From: Pachyseris speciosa
Lineage: Eukaryota > Cnidaria > Anthozoa > Scleractinia > Pachyseridae
Assembly (NCBI GenBank): GCA_016490735.1
Contig: JAEMWC010001135.1
Location: forward strand, 41,001 to 105,000
Direction of reading: 5' to 3'
DNA: 64,000 bases
This document shows positions 45,655-55,500 of this stretch, piece by piece (position 1 is the stretch's first letter; the number at the start of each line of letters is the position of its first letter). Below the pieces are notes generated by a model, which did no database searches, had not been told where the DNA came from, and was given only the letters and a program-made list of their open reading frames with translations. Both the position numbers and the translations under genes were made by a program.

Positions 45655-45730
<76 letters not shown>
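45655..45730. repeat. (AT)n microsatellite, right of the PLE pair
   Basis: About 70 bp of AT directly after the repeated 5' segment of the PLE (45589-45662). Confidence 0.95.
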
Positions 45731-45732
<2 letters not shown>

Positions 45733-45739
45733 TGAAACA

Positions 45740-46120
45740 GTTCTTATAAGAACCCTACTATGGCCATTCCAAACGACGACACTGTTGTAGCCATACTAGC
45801 AGAAATGAGAGACAGCCAGGTACTACCGCCAATCTCTCCCAACCAGTCCCCAACCAAGTGGACAAGACCAGACTCAGAGGAAAAGGAAGTCATACCATCC
45901 TCCCAGCCACCAGCAATCCCCAAGCGTCCAAGGACCGCAGAGGGTTTCAGCCAGCTGAGGAATAGAATCGCTTCCTTGTAAACCATACGCGCGAAATGTC
46001 TGAAATCCACTTCCAGACAAACCAAGCCGCGTAGTAACGAACTCTGTTCTATCAAAGCGAAACCAAATGAGCTTACAACTCTCATGAATGTATTTTCTAA
46101 ACGTGAAAATAAACCAAGAG
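45740..46120. other. Short proline-rich ORF and decayed DNA upstream of a PLE relic
   Basis: A 73-codon plus ORF (45760-45981) reads MAIPNDDTVVAILAEMRDSQ, then a Pro/Ser-rich stretch ending SQLRNRIASL. I do not recognise it. It could be the decayed amino part of the PLE at 46125-46806 or unrelated; the overlapping minus ORF (45744-46382) is a shadow. Confidence 0.3.
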
Positions 46121-46124
46121 TTAC

Positions 46125-46806
46125 ATTGTATCCAAGTGTCTCTTCTGGAAACGTCTCATAGACGACATTTTTACAGTGTGGACCATAAGCGAAAAACGAA
46201 ATCAACAATTTTGTTGAATTCGCAAATAACTTCCACTCAACAATCAAGTTTACTTGGGAAATGTCGCTTGAACAAATCTTTTTCCTCGACACTGAAGTTT
46301 TCAAAGGCTCACGTTTCGTTAACGGCAATCTTCTTGATGTCCAAACACATTTAAGCCCACAGAAACTTTCCAATATACGCATTTCTCCTCATGTCACCCT
46401 CTCAGTGTTAAAAAGGGATTTATTAAAGGAGAAACGTTGTGTCTTTTGAGAGAAAACTCAGTCAAAGCAAATTTCGAGTACTCAAACGGGATTTTCAATC
46501 CCGATTACTCGACCGAGGCTATCCTCTTGAGATCGTCACAACAATAATGGCTGAAGTTAATTTCTCATCAAGGAATGAGGCTTTACAAACGAAAACTATA
46601 GTAAGACATCAAACGAAATTTTGCCACTAATTACTACATACAAGCCGGCTTCACCGAATCTTAGAAAGATTCTTATGAAACACTGGCACCTCATTTCAGA
46701 CAACCCTAAACTCGCTCAAATATTTTCTAACACCCCTATTGTCGCTTATCGGAAGGACAAATCGCTCAAAGACTTCCTAGTCCGAGCAAAAATCCCTTCC
46801 CAAGTT
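46125..46806 (+). pseudogene. PLE reverse-transcriptase relic, frameshifted
   Basis: Frame 1 has LFWKRLIDDIFTVWTISEK with the catalytic IDD. After a shift: HSTIKFTWEMSLEQIFFLDT, EVFKGSRF, LLDVQTHLSPQKLSN. A further shift gives SFERKLSQSKFRVLKRDFQS, RLLDRGYPLEIV and later LRKILMKHWHLISDNPKLAQ, IFSNTPIVAYRKDKSLKDFL, VRAKIPSQV, stop. Same family region as 10739-11340 but diverged. At least two frameshifts; dead. No GIY-YIG follows. Confidence 0.75.
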
Positions 46807-47033
46807 TAAAACAACAAAAACAGGAGTTATATGCGGTAAGGAGGTTGAAAATATTACAATCAAAACAAAAATGATAATAAGAATAGTCTGAGAATGTTAT
46901 TCAATACGAAAAATCTACCGAATTTTTCTGGAGGACACAATTTCTTTTTTTATCTGAAGAAAGGGTTGGACGCGTGGTTGCGAGACGGCGGAGGCTGGAA
47001 ACCCCTTTTTCTTCATTCATTCCATCGAGAAAA

Positions 47034-47320
47034 TAAGCACGAAATAAACAGAAAGAAATGTAGCCTCTGCAATTTGTATACGCCCGTCACAAACTACAAA
47101 CGTTTGCAATAAAGAAACTTTATATAAGTACCTATGACATTGACCATTCTACCCACCCCTCCCCCCAACAGGCAAAAACTCACGAAATAAACAGAAACAA
47201 ATGCTAGTTCTGCAAACATACAGCCACAAACTGCACAAATGTCTGCAATAAAGCGCTCCTTAGAACACGTCCCTTTATGTCTTGAACTACCTATGATTAC
47301 AATCCACTCTACCCACACCT
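47034..47320. repeat. Diverged tandem duplication, ~138-bp unit
   Basis: AGCACGAAATAAACAGAAAG at 47036 and CTCACGAAATAAACAGAAAC at 47178 start two diverged units that share TTTGCAATAAAG/CTGCAATAAAG and CATTCTACCCACCCCT / CACTCTACCCACACCT blocks. Confidence 0.65.
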
Positions 47321-47475
47321 GCCCTCTTAGTCAAAGTCAGGAAAAAAAACACTCTTACGGGGCATTGCGCTTAAAAATCATATGCCATTTATGTATCTTA
47401 TCTTGGCACGTGTTAAAATAAAATGTACAGGTACTTAATACCATTTTAGAGCAAACATCTCTTAAGTCGAGAAAC

Positions 47476-47729
47476 TTAACGTTGGTGTTTATTTATTAAA
47501 ACGCACGTGACCCTGCTGGCACAAGCATTCGGGTTTCTTTCAGTAAAGATTAAGCAAGACTGTTGGTTATCTATCCCGCGATCTCCCACTTCTGTCGCTA
47601 ATTTGTGGCCCGCAACTTCTGTTGGCACAGCGCATCTTGTCTTGCCAGTTCTCCAGCGAATACCGAGGCTGTCTCTGTGCTTGGAGCACACAGTCATGTG
47701 CAGCTGGCACTCTCGTGCGACAAAAATCC
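47476..47729 (-). CDS. Exon of a cnidarian-type Cys-rich domain protein
   Basis: After an acceptor at 47730-47731 the minus strand reads IFVARECQLHMTVCSKHRDS, then LGIRWRTGKTRCAVPTEVAG, HKLATEVGDRGIDNQQSCLI, FTERNPNACASRVTCVLINK and a stop at 47476. C....C..HR..LGI.WR...+RC..P....H......+RGI is a pattern I recall from lineage-specific cnidarian proteins of unknown function. The usual end of that domain (PVGSP.C) is not seen here, so this copy may be truncated or spliced further. Function unknown. Confidence 0.45.
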
Positions 47730-47835
47730 CTGATGTTTTACAATTTGACAAGGGGAGGTTTATGTATTGCATGCAGAAAAAAACACAAAACCACTGATTA
47801 CAATCGGGGAAAGCTGTGGTAGTTCTATCACTTAC

Positions 47836-48011
47836 CTGCACCGGCAAGTAGCAACTTTCTCTCGCTGTCGATATTCTCAGTGATGGTTACGATTTTAGAA
47901 AACTTCCGGTGCCCTTTCACCTCCCGATTACAATTTTTCAGGTCCACAAATTGGACATCTTTTGGATTTTCAACACTTGGACCACAAGCCCCACCGACAA
48001 GGGAAACAAAA
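47836..48011 (-). CDS. Upstream exon of the Cys-rich gene
   Basis: Minus strand: acceptor ATTTTGCAG at 48012-48014, then FVSLVGGACGPSVENPKDVQ, FVDLKNCNREVKGHRKFSKI, VTITENIDSERKLLLAGAG and a strong donor GCAG|GTAAGTG. It ends in phase 1, which fits the exon at 47729. If not spliced, an ATG at 48025 would read MSFC. Domain unknown. Confidence 0.45.
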
Positions 48012-48029
48012 CTGCAAAATGACATTCTT

Positions 48030-48689
48030 ATTTAACACGCGGAAGAGATCTTTTTCGGACACAGGAGGATATCCCTCTGTGTTCTTCCGATTCCAATACT
48101 GAGCGCAAAATTGCATCATGGGTTCCACTGTTGAGCACAAACACAGGTAACTAGCTGAAAGCTACGGCATTAAAGTATACATAAATCTAAGCATTTTTAC
48201 TGGCTAAAAGGGCTGTTTATGATTTTCAAGCAAATTTAATCTTTAAAGAAGAATGCTATCATGTTATTTTTCAGTCTAATAGTGTTGCGTGACATTGTTA
48301 ACGAGAGCAAGATTTCTTGGAACATGACCTATTTTTAGCCTTGTGTTTGGCCTGGGATATTGTTAATCTTGAATAATTTGTGAAGAAAATACTTTTCAGG
48401 GAGATCTTATTGCTTTCAGAAGAAATTGTAACTAAGAGTGAACAACAATATTGGAGGATATTGGTGAAACCTTGAAACCTTGACCGGCGCGGCGTTTTAC
48501 AAACAAACTTTTGAGGTAACTTATGGATTGGAAATGTTATGATTGGAATAATAGCAACCTTCCTAAAAGGAGAAAAAATGAAAAGAATAACAAAAATTAA
48601 AAACCTTAGACTAGTTTAAGACAATGTTTGCCATGCTTCAATTTGTTCTCTTGCCCTACAGCTCCTCAACACCACACACTTCCTATGAC
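48030..48689. other. No gene seen
   Basis: AT-rich, stops in all frames, no clear repeat structure. Confidence 0.4.
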
Positions 48690-49262
48690 ACTAAGTTATG
48701 CAAATCGACGAAACGAGATCTAAAATACGTAGTTTTGTCAGCGTAAGCCTAAATTGCCCAGATTTTTTATTTCATATTTTGGCAGAAGTAAGATCAAAGT
48801 CTCCCACATCATTTATTTCGATTCGAAATCACACATACCAAGATCAGTTTTAGGCTGTTGGAGTTACACAATTTATTGGTGTTTCGAAAGCACTCGCAGT
48901 AGTACTTTTCAAAAGGCCGAGGGAACATCTAAAATATTTCAAAACTTAAAAATGTACTCACTGGTAGAAAGACGAAGAGTTATACTCTTGATCAAAATCT
49001 TTTTCATTTCTTGGCGTTGCAAATTGTTGCAATACAAGCCAAGAGAAAGTGATCAATTTTGGAGTATATTTTGCATCATTAATTAGGCAAATCGCCAATT
49101 TTCGCTTTTCCCAATTTTCTTGAAAACATTACATTTCCTGAAATTTTAAATTACATTTTCGAAAATAGTACACTAAAAGCCTTCTTTTGGCAAAGTATCG
49201 GGATTTTCGAATTTTCGAGCCTTGCCAGCGATTCTCGATATTTACAGTCAGGGCCTCTTAAT
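48690..49262 (-). repeat. Dispersed repeat R2, minus copy
   Basis: The reverse complement aligns with 36890-37475 over its length (AAATATCGAGAATCGCTGGC, CGAAAATGTAATTTAAAATT, GGGCAATTTAGGCTTACGCT). Confidence 0.8.
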
Positions 49263-50113
49263 AATATACATGAAAAAATTGCGAAAACAAAAAACAACAG
49301 TTTTCTCAATGTTTTTTAAAGCGTTTTTAGCTGTAAAAACTGGCTAAACAATTACAGGCTATAGCTATAAGGCTACTTGGTTTGCTAAGTGTCTATCAAG
49401 CGCTGTAATCAGGCTTTCTAGTTCGGGCTTTCTAGTTCGTTATCTTCGCCTTGTTTGTCCTTATTTGTTTATTAATCTCGGCGTCACTCCAGTGTAGTGT
49501 TGAATTCAACGGACTCGTAATTCCAATTACGTCGGTAATTCCCTTCTCTGGACACCACTGTTTCCAAACAGACAGCTAAAATACAGTGCTTTTCGCAACC
49601 GTTTCTCCTTTTTAGAGCTGTTTTGCAGCTTCTCTGCTGTTATTGCGGTCACGAAGAAAGAAAACCTGCACAAGAAACCAGCCATTGTTTTCGCTCGCAG
49701 AGTCGCTTGCAGCTCTTCAGACTTTCATTCAAAGGCTGCGTTTGATTGGCTCAAGTTCAGTTCCTTTGTTAATTAACCAATCAGAATCGTCTGTTGTTTA
49801 CCACTTTTTTGCACTGAATTACCTTTTTTCTACATCGTGTTTCCTAAAAACTGCATTTCTCTTAGCCAATCAGAATCGAGAAATTTTTTCATGTATATTA
49901 TTAAGTATTTTAGTGTATTTTACAGTAGTTCAAGGCCACATTCGTATTTTAACTATTGTCTTGCATTTACGTGCACTTGAGCGTATTTTGGAAAGACCAG
50001 GCGCTAAACATGCCTTCGAGTGTTTTACATGTATCTACCACAATGGATTAATTAGGAAAGGATATAGAGGAATGCTGGAGCCAGCACCACAAAGTGGGCC
50101 ATTCTACCACCTG

Positions 50114-50410
50114 TATGTCCAGGCCTTTGGTAGAGAGGGAAGGGATAGGAAAAATTCAGAAGCCCTACTACCTTTGTGAACCAGAGATGCTTGATTTCCT
50201 GAAGTCTGAAACCTGTTGGCAACTGAAAATTCTTGCCTTGTTTGAGGATACACCTGTAGATCATAACAGAGGTGTTGTCCCCAAGCATTTGTGTTGTGAT
50301 ATCTGCACTAAGGACTGTGAGTGTGATGGGACAGAATGCCATAACTGTGAAGAATGCATGGTTTCTATAACATCCAAGGAAACAGAGCCCTCTCAGGGAA
50401 ATAATGCCCC
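50114..50410 (+). pseudogene. RecQ-like helicase C-terminal relic
   Basis: In one frame YVQAFGREGRDRKNSEALLP resembles RecQ motif VI (Y.QE.GRAGRDG..S.A). A shift then leads to PYYLCEPEMLDFLKSETCWQ, LKILALFEDTP, KHLCCDICTKDCECDGTECH, NCEECM. ETC+...L..F......HLCCD.C...C.C is the RecQ zinc-binding segment. RecQ enzymes unwind DNA 3'-5'; this fragment lacks the helicase core and is frameshifted, so it is a processed or transposed relic. Confidence 0.55.
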
Positions 50411-50671
50411 TTGAAGAAAATAGAAGCTCAAAGGAAACAACTGGAAGAACTGCTTAATGACAGCTGCCAATTAAGACAAAATGAGGCGGGAAGTTGAACA
50501 ATCAAACCTTCACTGTCTCTTCACTAGGACTGAGCATCTTGTTTTTCTAATAGTCTTATAGAGGATGTTATCACACTAGCTAAAAAACTCATTAATAAGT
50601 CATGAAGGAAAAACAAAAGAAATTAATGCGGTTTAATGAGGAGTGTCTTTATATCTGCTAATTAGACACGG

Positions 50672-51438
50672 CTTAAGCCTTGGCCAAACGGAATCGCAAG
50701 TAGTCGCAAGTAGCCACAAGTTGAACTTGCGTACGGACTGGCGTTGGGTGGCCAAACGGACTCGCACGTTTCCTCGCAAGTACACGCAAGTCGCAAAAAA
50801 AAAAGCATTTCATTAGCTAATAGGCAGGCACCGCACACTTTTCAACAGTACAATGTCTCGAGGGCAATCGTATGTTGAGTTGAGCTTTGTGGATACGTTA
50901 CTAATTGCCCGTTATGATTAGTTAAGCGAAATGGCAATTAGATTCTTGTTTTAAAACACCGCTTTTTGTGGTTGAAAGTATATTTTTCACCACACCATGT
51001 TAGTTTTAAAGGCATTTCTAGCCATTTCAGAGGACTTTAATTAAAAATTTTCCAGGGGAGCATGCCCCGGTCCCCGGACCGCCCCCCTCCCCCCCCCCCC
51101 CCAACTTGACTTACGCTAAAGCGTTCGAAGTGAGCCCCCCCCACCCCCCACTTGCAAACTTGCTGCGCGGTCCTTGATAGGTTCTTATAACAACGATTGG
51201 GCGTCACTCAACTTGCGTTGACTTGGACTGGGTGGCCAAGCGATGCAAAACTTGCGTCGACTTGCGTGAAAATTTGATTTCGACCAAAGTGAGCGCAAGT
51301 CAACGTAAGTGCACGCATTAAGGGGGGAGAAACTTAACTACAACTGGAGGAACCGAAATAAAGGAGGTTTGGAGATTTCCTTAGTAACAGACTTGTAGTT
51401 AAGTCTCTCCCCCCTTGAGTCCTGGCCAAGGCTTTAAG
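50672..51438. mobile_element. TIR element with TTAA-type ends, containing a nested MITE
   Basis: The left end TTAAGCCTTGGCCA mirrors the right end TGGCCAAGGCTTTAA. It splits repeat R1, which is continuous elsewhere. The body has repeated ACTTGCG and GGCCAAACGG motifs. No transposase. TTAA at both ends suggests a TTAA-targeting superfamily. Confidence 0.7.
51319..51415. mobile_element. Small hairpin MITE nested in the TTAA element
   Basis: AAGGGGGGAGAAACTTAACT then ACAA, and the complement near 51392-51415, form ~24-bp terminal inverted repeats around a ~50-bp centre. A partial relative (GTAGTTAAGTTAGTCCCCCC) is at 23534. Confidence 0.8.
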
Positions 51439-51870
51439 TTTGTGTCCAATTTTCTAGGCCAGAATAACCCAAAATCTAAATTTAGTGTAAGAATGAATAG
51501 ATGTACATGTACAGTACAGATTTTTAAGACGTTCAATGCATTCGCAAAAACACCTGGCTGCACCTCATGTTTTGAACTTGATAAAACACTGCTGCTTATT
51601 TAACATAACCTGTGAACACTTTTATTCAGTTGACTGCATTCTTGTGCACATTTGTGTGTGGAATTTTGATCATGCATTGAAAACTTTTAGTTGCCTTTAA
51701 TGAGGACCTTCAAGCTAGAGGATGATGGGTGATTAAAGGTCATCTATGCACAGTGCTTCTGCTGATATTTATTGGTGCAACAAAGAAGAAAGAACCAGCC
51801 CCCACTCTTCACTGCACATCACAGGGATAAATTCTGTAGGTCAAGCATTCAGCATTGCACTCTACAGCTA

Positions 51871-51976
51871 GTAACAAGCTCGACATAAGCATAAGCATAA
51901 GCATAAGTGCAAGAAGACAGAACTGTTTGTATTTGTTGTGCTTATGCTCATGCTTATGCTTATGTCGAGCGCGTTA
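51871..51976. repeat. Inverted repeat of GCATAA hexamers
   Basis: GCTCGACATAAGCATAAGCA and its complement (ending TGTCGAGC) form a ~35-bp stem; similar GCTTATGC units continue to 52068. A hairpin built from a short tandem repeat. Confidence 0.8.
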
Positions 51977-52079
51977 CTTTTTATAGTGAACATAGCACAA
52001 GACAAAAAGTTCGTTCTTCTTAGGTTTCTGCTTCTGCTTATGTTTATACTTGTGCTTATGCTTATGCTCTAGTAAAAAC

Positions 52080-52770
52080 CACCTTTAATATTGTATACTC
52101 GCACAGTTTAGACATGTGGCTTCACAGTGCCCATCCAAAAACCTTGGAACACTTTACTTACAAAAATTGCAATATTGAAAAATAATATATAAGTTTGATC
52201 ACATTATAATTACTTGCAGCAAAATACCCCATTCCATACTCTGTTCATATATTAACTGGTGTTACTAGATAAGAGAACCAATATTATTTTAACCACTTAA
52301 AACACACACGGTTTTCCCATGAAAACATTAAGTAAAAATAAAACTTACATGTACACTATAACTGCATAGCAAACTTGGGTACATGTAAAATAATTTGCTT
52401 TGTGGAGTAGAAAAATGCATGGACGAATTTAAGTGGACATGCCTGCATGGAGGTCTTGGTTTTGTCAATGATTACTCACAATCTGAGGCTATTAAAAAAC
52501 AGACAGATACTTCTCATAGACTTTGAATATGGGGATATAACTTGTCAATGTGATGCCACTGTATGCTCCTCATATACCCTAAGCCTGTAGCAAGAGGACA
52601 AATCTCCCAAGCAGACTGGAACTACATGCTAAGAAAAGGTCATCTGGGTCTTGTGGGCTCCTTTCCACCAAAACTTTCCTCGATGGATGCTCTGTCAAAT
52701 GAGGCGAGACAAGTACAACGCTCGCAAATACAGTATGGCTGACAGCAAATTGGACGTTTAGCCCTCAATA
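52080..52770. other. No gene seen
   Basis: AT-rich DNA with short ORFs only; no recognisable element ends. Confidence 0.4.
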
Positions 52771-52777
52771 TAAGAAG

Positions 52778-52960
52778 TCAATACACCATTTTGCTAATGA
52801 TCAGTTCCTGGTGAATTGTGGGTAGATCCAGTCCTTTGCGGGGGTAAACAGCCATCTTAGGACGTAATTTGAAATTGTAATTTTGACTGTTTGCCCCCAC
52901 AAAGGACTGGATCTACCCACAATTCACCAGGAACTGATCATTAGCAAAATGGTGTATTGA
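52778..52960. mobile_element. Near-perfect foldback, 183 bp
   Basis: Arms of ~74 bp (TCAATACACCATTTTGCTAA, then TGATCAGTTCCTGGTGAATT, GTGGGTAGATCCAGTCCTTT) mirrored to 52960 around a ~35-nt loop. Confidence 0.9.
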
Positions 52961-53215
52961 GTGTCGTAAAACAAAAACCAAAGTAATTACTCTGGCCAAT
53001 CACAACAGACGAAAACACCACAAAGAAACAATCAGCATTCAAAACAATTACATAAAGCCACCACCAAGTGCGGGAAAATGCGCATGCAAGTCACGATTGG
53101 TTTAGATTTTGCTTCTCATTGGTTGAGAAAGTGGTGTGAGTTTTGTTAACCAATCAAAAAGCATAGTTAAAGCAAAACCAAAGTAATTGTGAAATTACTT
53201 TCGACACTCCACTGA
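52957..53215. mobile_element. MITE with GAGTGTCG ends
   Basis: TTGAGTGTCG at the left and CGACACTCC at the right, with inverted AGTAATTAC/GTAATT..ACT nearby. Contains two CCAATCA-type motifs typical of coral MITEs. Adjacent to and sharing a few bases with the foldback before it. Confidence 0.6.
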
Positions 53216-53299
53216 ACTAAGAGCTCTGAATTAGCTAAATGAGGCATGACTGAACATCACTAATACCAGACAGGGTAAGATGAAGGTGTGTGAAATCCA

Positions 53300-53494
53300 A
53301 CTTGGTTTTACCAACAGAGTTGATAAGGTAAACTGGTCATTGTAAAGAGATTTGAGTGCTGACCTTTGGAGCGCTAGCCCTTGAAAGCGAATCCCTAGAC
53401 GAAGGGCTATTAAATGCTTGAAACATCAGAGTTTGAACCACTTTACGGTGACCAATTTACAATGTACCCTTATCTCTGTTGATAAAACCAAATT
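53300..53494. mobile_element. Inverted repeat with degenerate hammerhead-like motif
   Basis: AACTTGGTTTTACCAACAGA and CTGTTGATAAAACCAAATT form the outer arms; GTAAACTGGTCATTGTAAAG mirrors the right inner arm. At 53393-53428 the sequence GACGAAGGGC, a loop, then GCTTGAAAC and ATC resembles CUGANGA-stem II-GAAAC-NUH. The left arm holds the reverse complement of a related unit (CTTTGGAGCGCTAGCCCTT). Mutated core, probably inactive. Confidence 0.6.
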
Positions 53495-53552
53495 CAACTT
53501 ATGACCCAGTTATGCAAGTTTGCCGGATTAAACAGTCGGGTAACAACTGTGT

Positions 53553-53749
53553 TCAACTCTTGCTACTACTGTATGTTGCTTGCCTCAATAAGTGTTCTTT
53601 CACACTCCTGCACATTTCCAGTAGGGATAAACGACTTCTCAACATAATTATTTGCATGCATAAGGCTTCTAGGCAGTATGTGATCTTTGATAGATCCGTA
53701 AATTTTCTGCTTTGGTGAAAGTCTTCCCACACTGCTGGCATGTGTAAGG
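53553..53749 (-). pseudogene. Decayed extra zinc fingers beyond the stop
   Basis: After the stop of the zinc-finger ORF the same frame reads YTCQQCGKTFTKAENLRIYQ, RSHTA, stop, KPYACK, stop. One recognisable finger with a His-to-Tyr change, then disrupted remains. It shows that the protein once had more C-terminal fingers. Confidence 0.7.
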
Positions 53750-54424
53750 CTACTGTCTACTATGAGTTCTCTCATGGTTTCTCAAAGTTCTTGCTTGGGC
53801 GTATGACTTCTCACACTGCTTGCACGTATATGGCTTCTTCCTAGTATGAGTCCTTTCATGCTCCCGTAAATATGCTGCGTCGGTATACGACTTCCCACAT
53901 TGTTTGCATATATAAGGCCTCTCTCCGAGGTGTATTTTTTCATGCCTATGAAAAGATCGTGAGTGGGTAAACGATTTCCCACACTGCTTGCACGTATAAG
54001 GTTTCTCTGCATTGTGAGTTCTTTGATGCTCTCGCAAATGTCCTGCCTGGGTAAACAACTTTCCACACTGGTTGCAGGGATGAGGCTTTTCTCCCGTATG
54101 TGTTTTTGTATGCCTTGATAAAGCTCCTGCTTGGGAAAACGACTTCTCACACAGCTTACATATAAATGGCCTCTCTCCACTATGCTTTCTCTCATGCACC
54201 CGCACATTTTCTGCACGAGCAAACATCTTGCCACACTGCTTGCATGTATAGGGCTTCTCTCCAGTGTGTAGTTTATGATGCCTCTGCAGAGTTCCTTTAT
54301 AAGAAAACAGCTTCCTGCACTTCTCGCATGAATAGAGCTTTTCTTTGACTTCAGTCATTTTACCCTCCTGTATTATTTCTGCGAGACAGAAGGTCGGGTC
54401 ACCTTCGCCAAATGTATCCTCCAT
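53750..54424 (-). CDS. C2H2 zinc-finger protein, seven fingers
   Basis: 224 codons. ATG at 54424; an acceptor-like TTCTCTTTTAG ends eight bases upstream, so a 5' exon may exist. The N-terminal 30 residues (MEDTFGEGDPTFCLAEIIQE) are acidic. Seven C2H2 fingers of the C-x2-C-x12-H-x3-H type with TGEKP/SGERP linkers follow, e.g. YSCEKCRKLFSYKGTLQRHH, YTCKQCGKMFARAENVRVHE, YTCKQCEKSYAQARTLRNHE. All Cys and His ligands are intact. Expected: nuclear, sequence-specific DNA binding. The protein ends right after finger 7 (SRQ, stop); decayed fingers follow. Confidence 0.85.
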   Translation of the reverse strand: MEDTFGEGDPTFCLAEIIQEGKMTEVKEKLYSCEKCRKLFSYKGTLQRHHKLHTGEKPYTCKQCGKMFARAENVRVHERKHSGERPFICKLCEKSFSQAGALSRHTKTHTGEKPHPCNQCGKLFTQAGHLREHQRTHNAEKPYTCKQCGKSFTHSRSFHRHEKIHLGERPYICKQCGKSYTDAAYLREHERTHTRKKPYTCKQCEKSYAQARTLRNHERTHSRQ

Positions 54425-54476
54425 CTTGTCCTAAAAGAGAAAACAGGGTCACACCGGATGAGCAATGCAACTTGTT

Positions 54477-54477
<1 letters not shown>

Positions 54478-54545
<68 letters not shown>
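54478..54545. repeat. (AAT)n microsatellite
   Basis: About 67 bp of pure AAT just upstream of the zinc-finger ORF. The poly-leucine minus ORF across it is an artefact. Confidence 0.95.
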
Positions 54546-54546
<1 letters not shown>

Positions 54547-54654
54547 CATGGCTTCGCAGCAGCACAAAGTAAGATATCGTTTTTGATGTATTGTTTTCAT
54601 TAAAAAATGAATTTCAAAAACATTGTGTGGTTCATCAAAACAATAATAATAATA

Positions 54655-54885
54655 ATAATCACTTTATTAAAGTCTCAAATGCTTCAAGCTGAGCACAGCC
54701 GCTCTACTGATTGAGGAGACTAAATCAAATCAACTCCAAATAAACCAGAACCAAATCAGTGGGAAGAGGAAAACCGAAGAACCCAGAGAAAAACCTCTCA
54801 GAGTACAGTAGAGAACCAACAAACTCAGCCCACTTATGATGCTGAGTCTAGGGCGAGTGTTTTTACCACTGCAAAGGGGGTCATA
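54655..54885 (-). mobile_element. SINE family A, minus copy with (AAT)n tail
   Basis: Minus strand: head decayed (GTGGTAAAAACACTCGCC), then AAGTGGGCTGAGTTTGTTGG, CTCTGAGAGGTTTTTCTCTG, GATTTGATTTAGTCTCC and ACTTTAATAAAGTG ending in (ATT)n. Box B is lost. Confidence 0.8.
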
Positions 54886-55254
54886 AGACACTAATCTCAA
54901 GCCAAGCAACCAATACTGTAGGCAAAGTTATTAGCTATTAAATTTACACATTGGATTACAGTGTACTGGTGGATTTGAAAAGAGTTAAACTTCGTTTCGT
55001 GATAAAACACTAACAAGGTTGAATTAGAGGGGCTACCTGATGTGACTGAAAAATTGCAAAAAAGACCTTTCTACCAAATGGACATTAACGCATCTTTAGT
55101 CTGCAAAGAAAGTTGTTAACACAATGCCATGCCAAATTACCGTAATGAAAGAAATTCAGTTTGAGATAATTCATTTCACTCTAATCATCAAGTGGTACAT
55201 TTTTTGTCTCTTCTGTCGTGGAACAACCCTGAGTTAATACTCCTTTTATGAAAT

Positions 55255-55500
55255 CCTAAAAACCTCATTAATAATTCATGAATAAAATACAAAAGAAATT
55301 AATTTTTAATGAGTGTCTTTATATCTGATAAAGACACGGCTAAATTTTACAGTTGATTTTCTGGGCCAAAATAACCCAAAATCCAAATTTTAGTGTAAGA
55401 ATGGATGGATGTACAGTAAAGCTTTTTAAGCCGTTCAATAACATTAATTCGCAATTCGTGTTTTATCAAGTCCTAAAACACTCGGCTGCGCCTCGTGTTA
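55255..55500. repeat. Dispersed repeat R1, copy 3
   Basis: AATACAAAAGAAATTAAT, GTGTCTTTATATCTGATAAA, CCAAAATAACCCAAAATCC and CGTGTTTTATCAAGTCC; the continuous version against which copies 1 and 2 were compared. Confidence 0.75.

Larger units (their letters stand above)
50590..51600. repeat. Dispersed repeat R1, copy 2, interrupted by a TIR element
   Basis: The left part 50590-50671 (AAACAAAAGAAATTAAT, GTGTCTTTATATCTG) and the right part 51439-51600 (CCAGAATAACCCAAAATC, CATTCGCAAAAACACCTGGC) match the continuous copy at 55255-55500. Confidence 0.75.

Noticed and set aside
45744..46382. 212-codon minus ORF
   Set aside because: Antisense shadow of the PLE relic at 46125-46806; no domain.
49643..50113. 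N-terminal part of the ORF ending at 50179 as helicase
   Set aside because: No RecQ motifs before the GREGRD segment; composition looks like random DNA.
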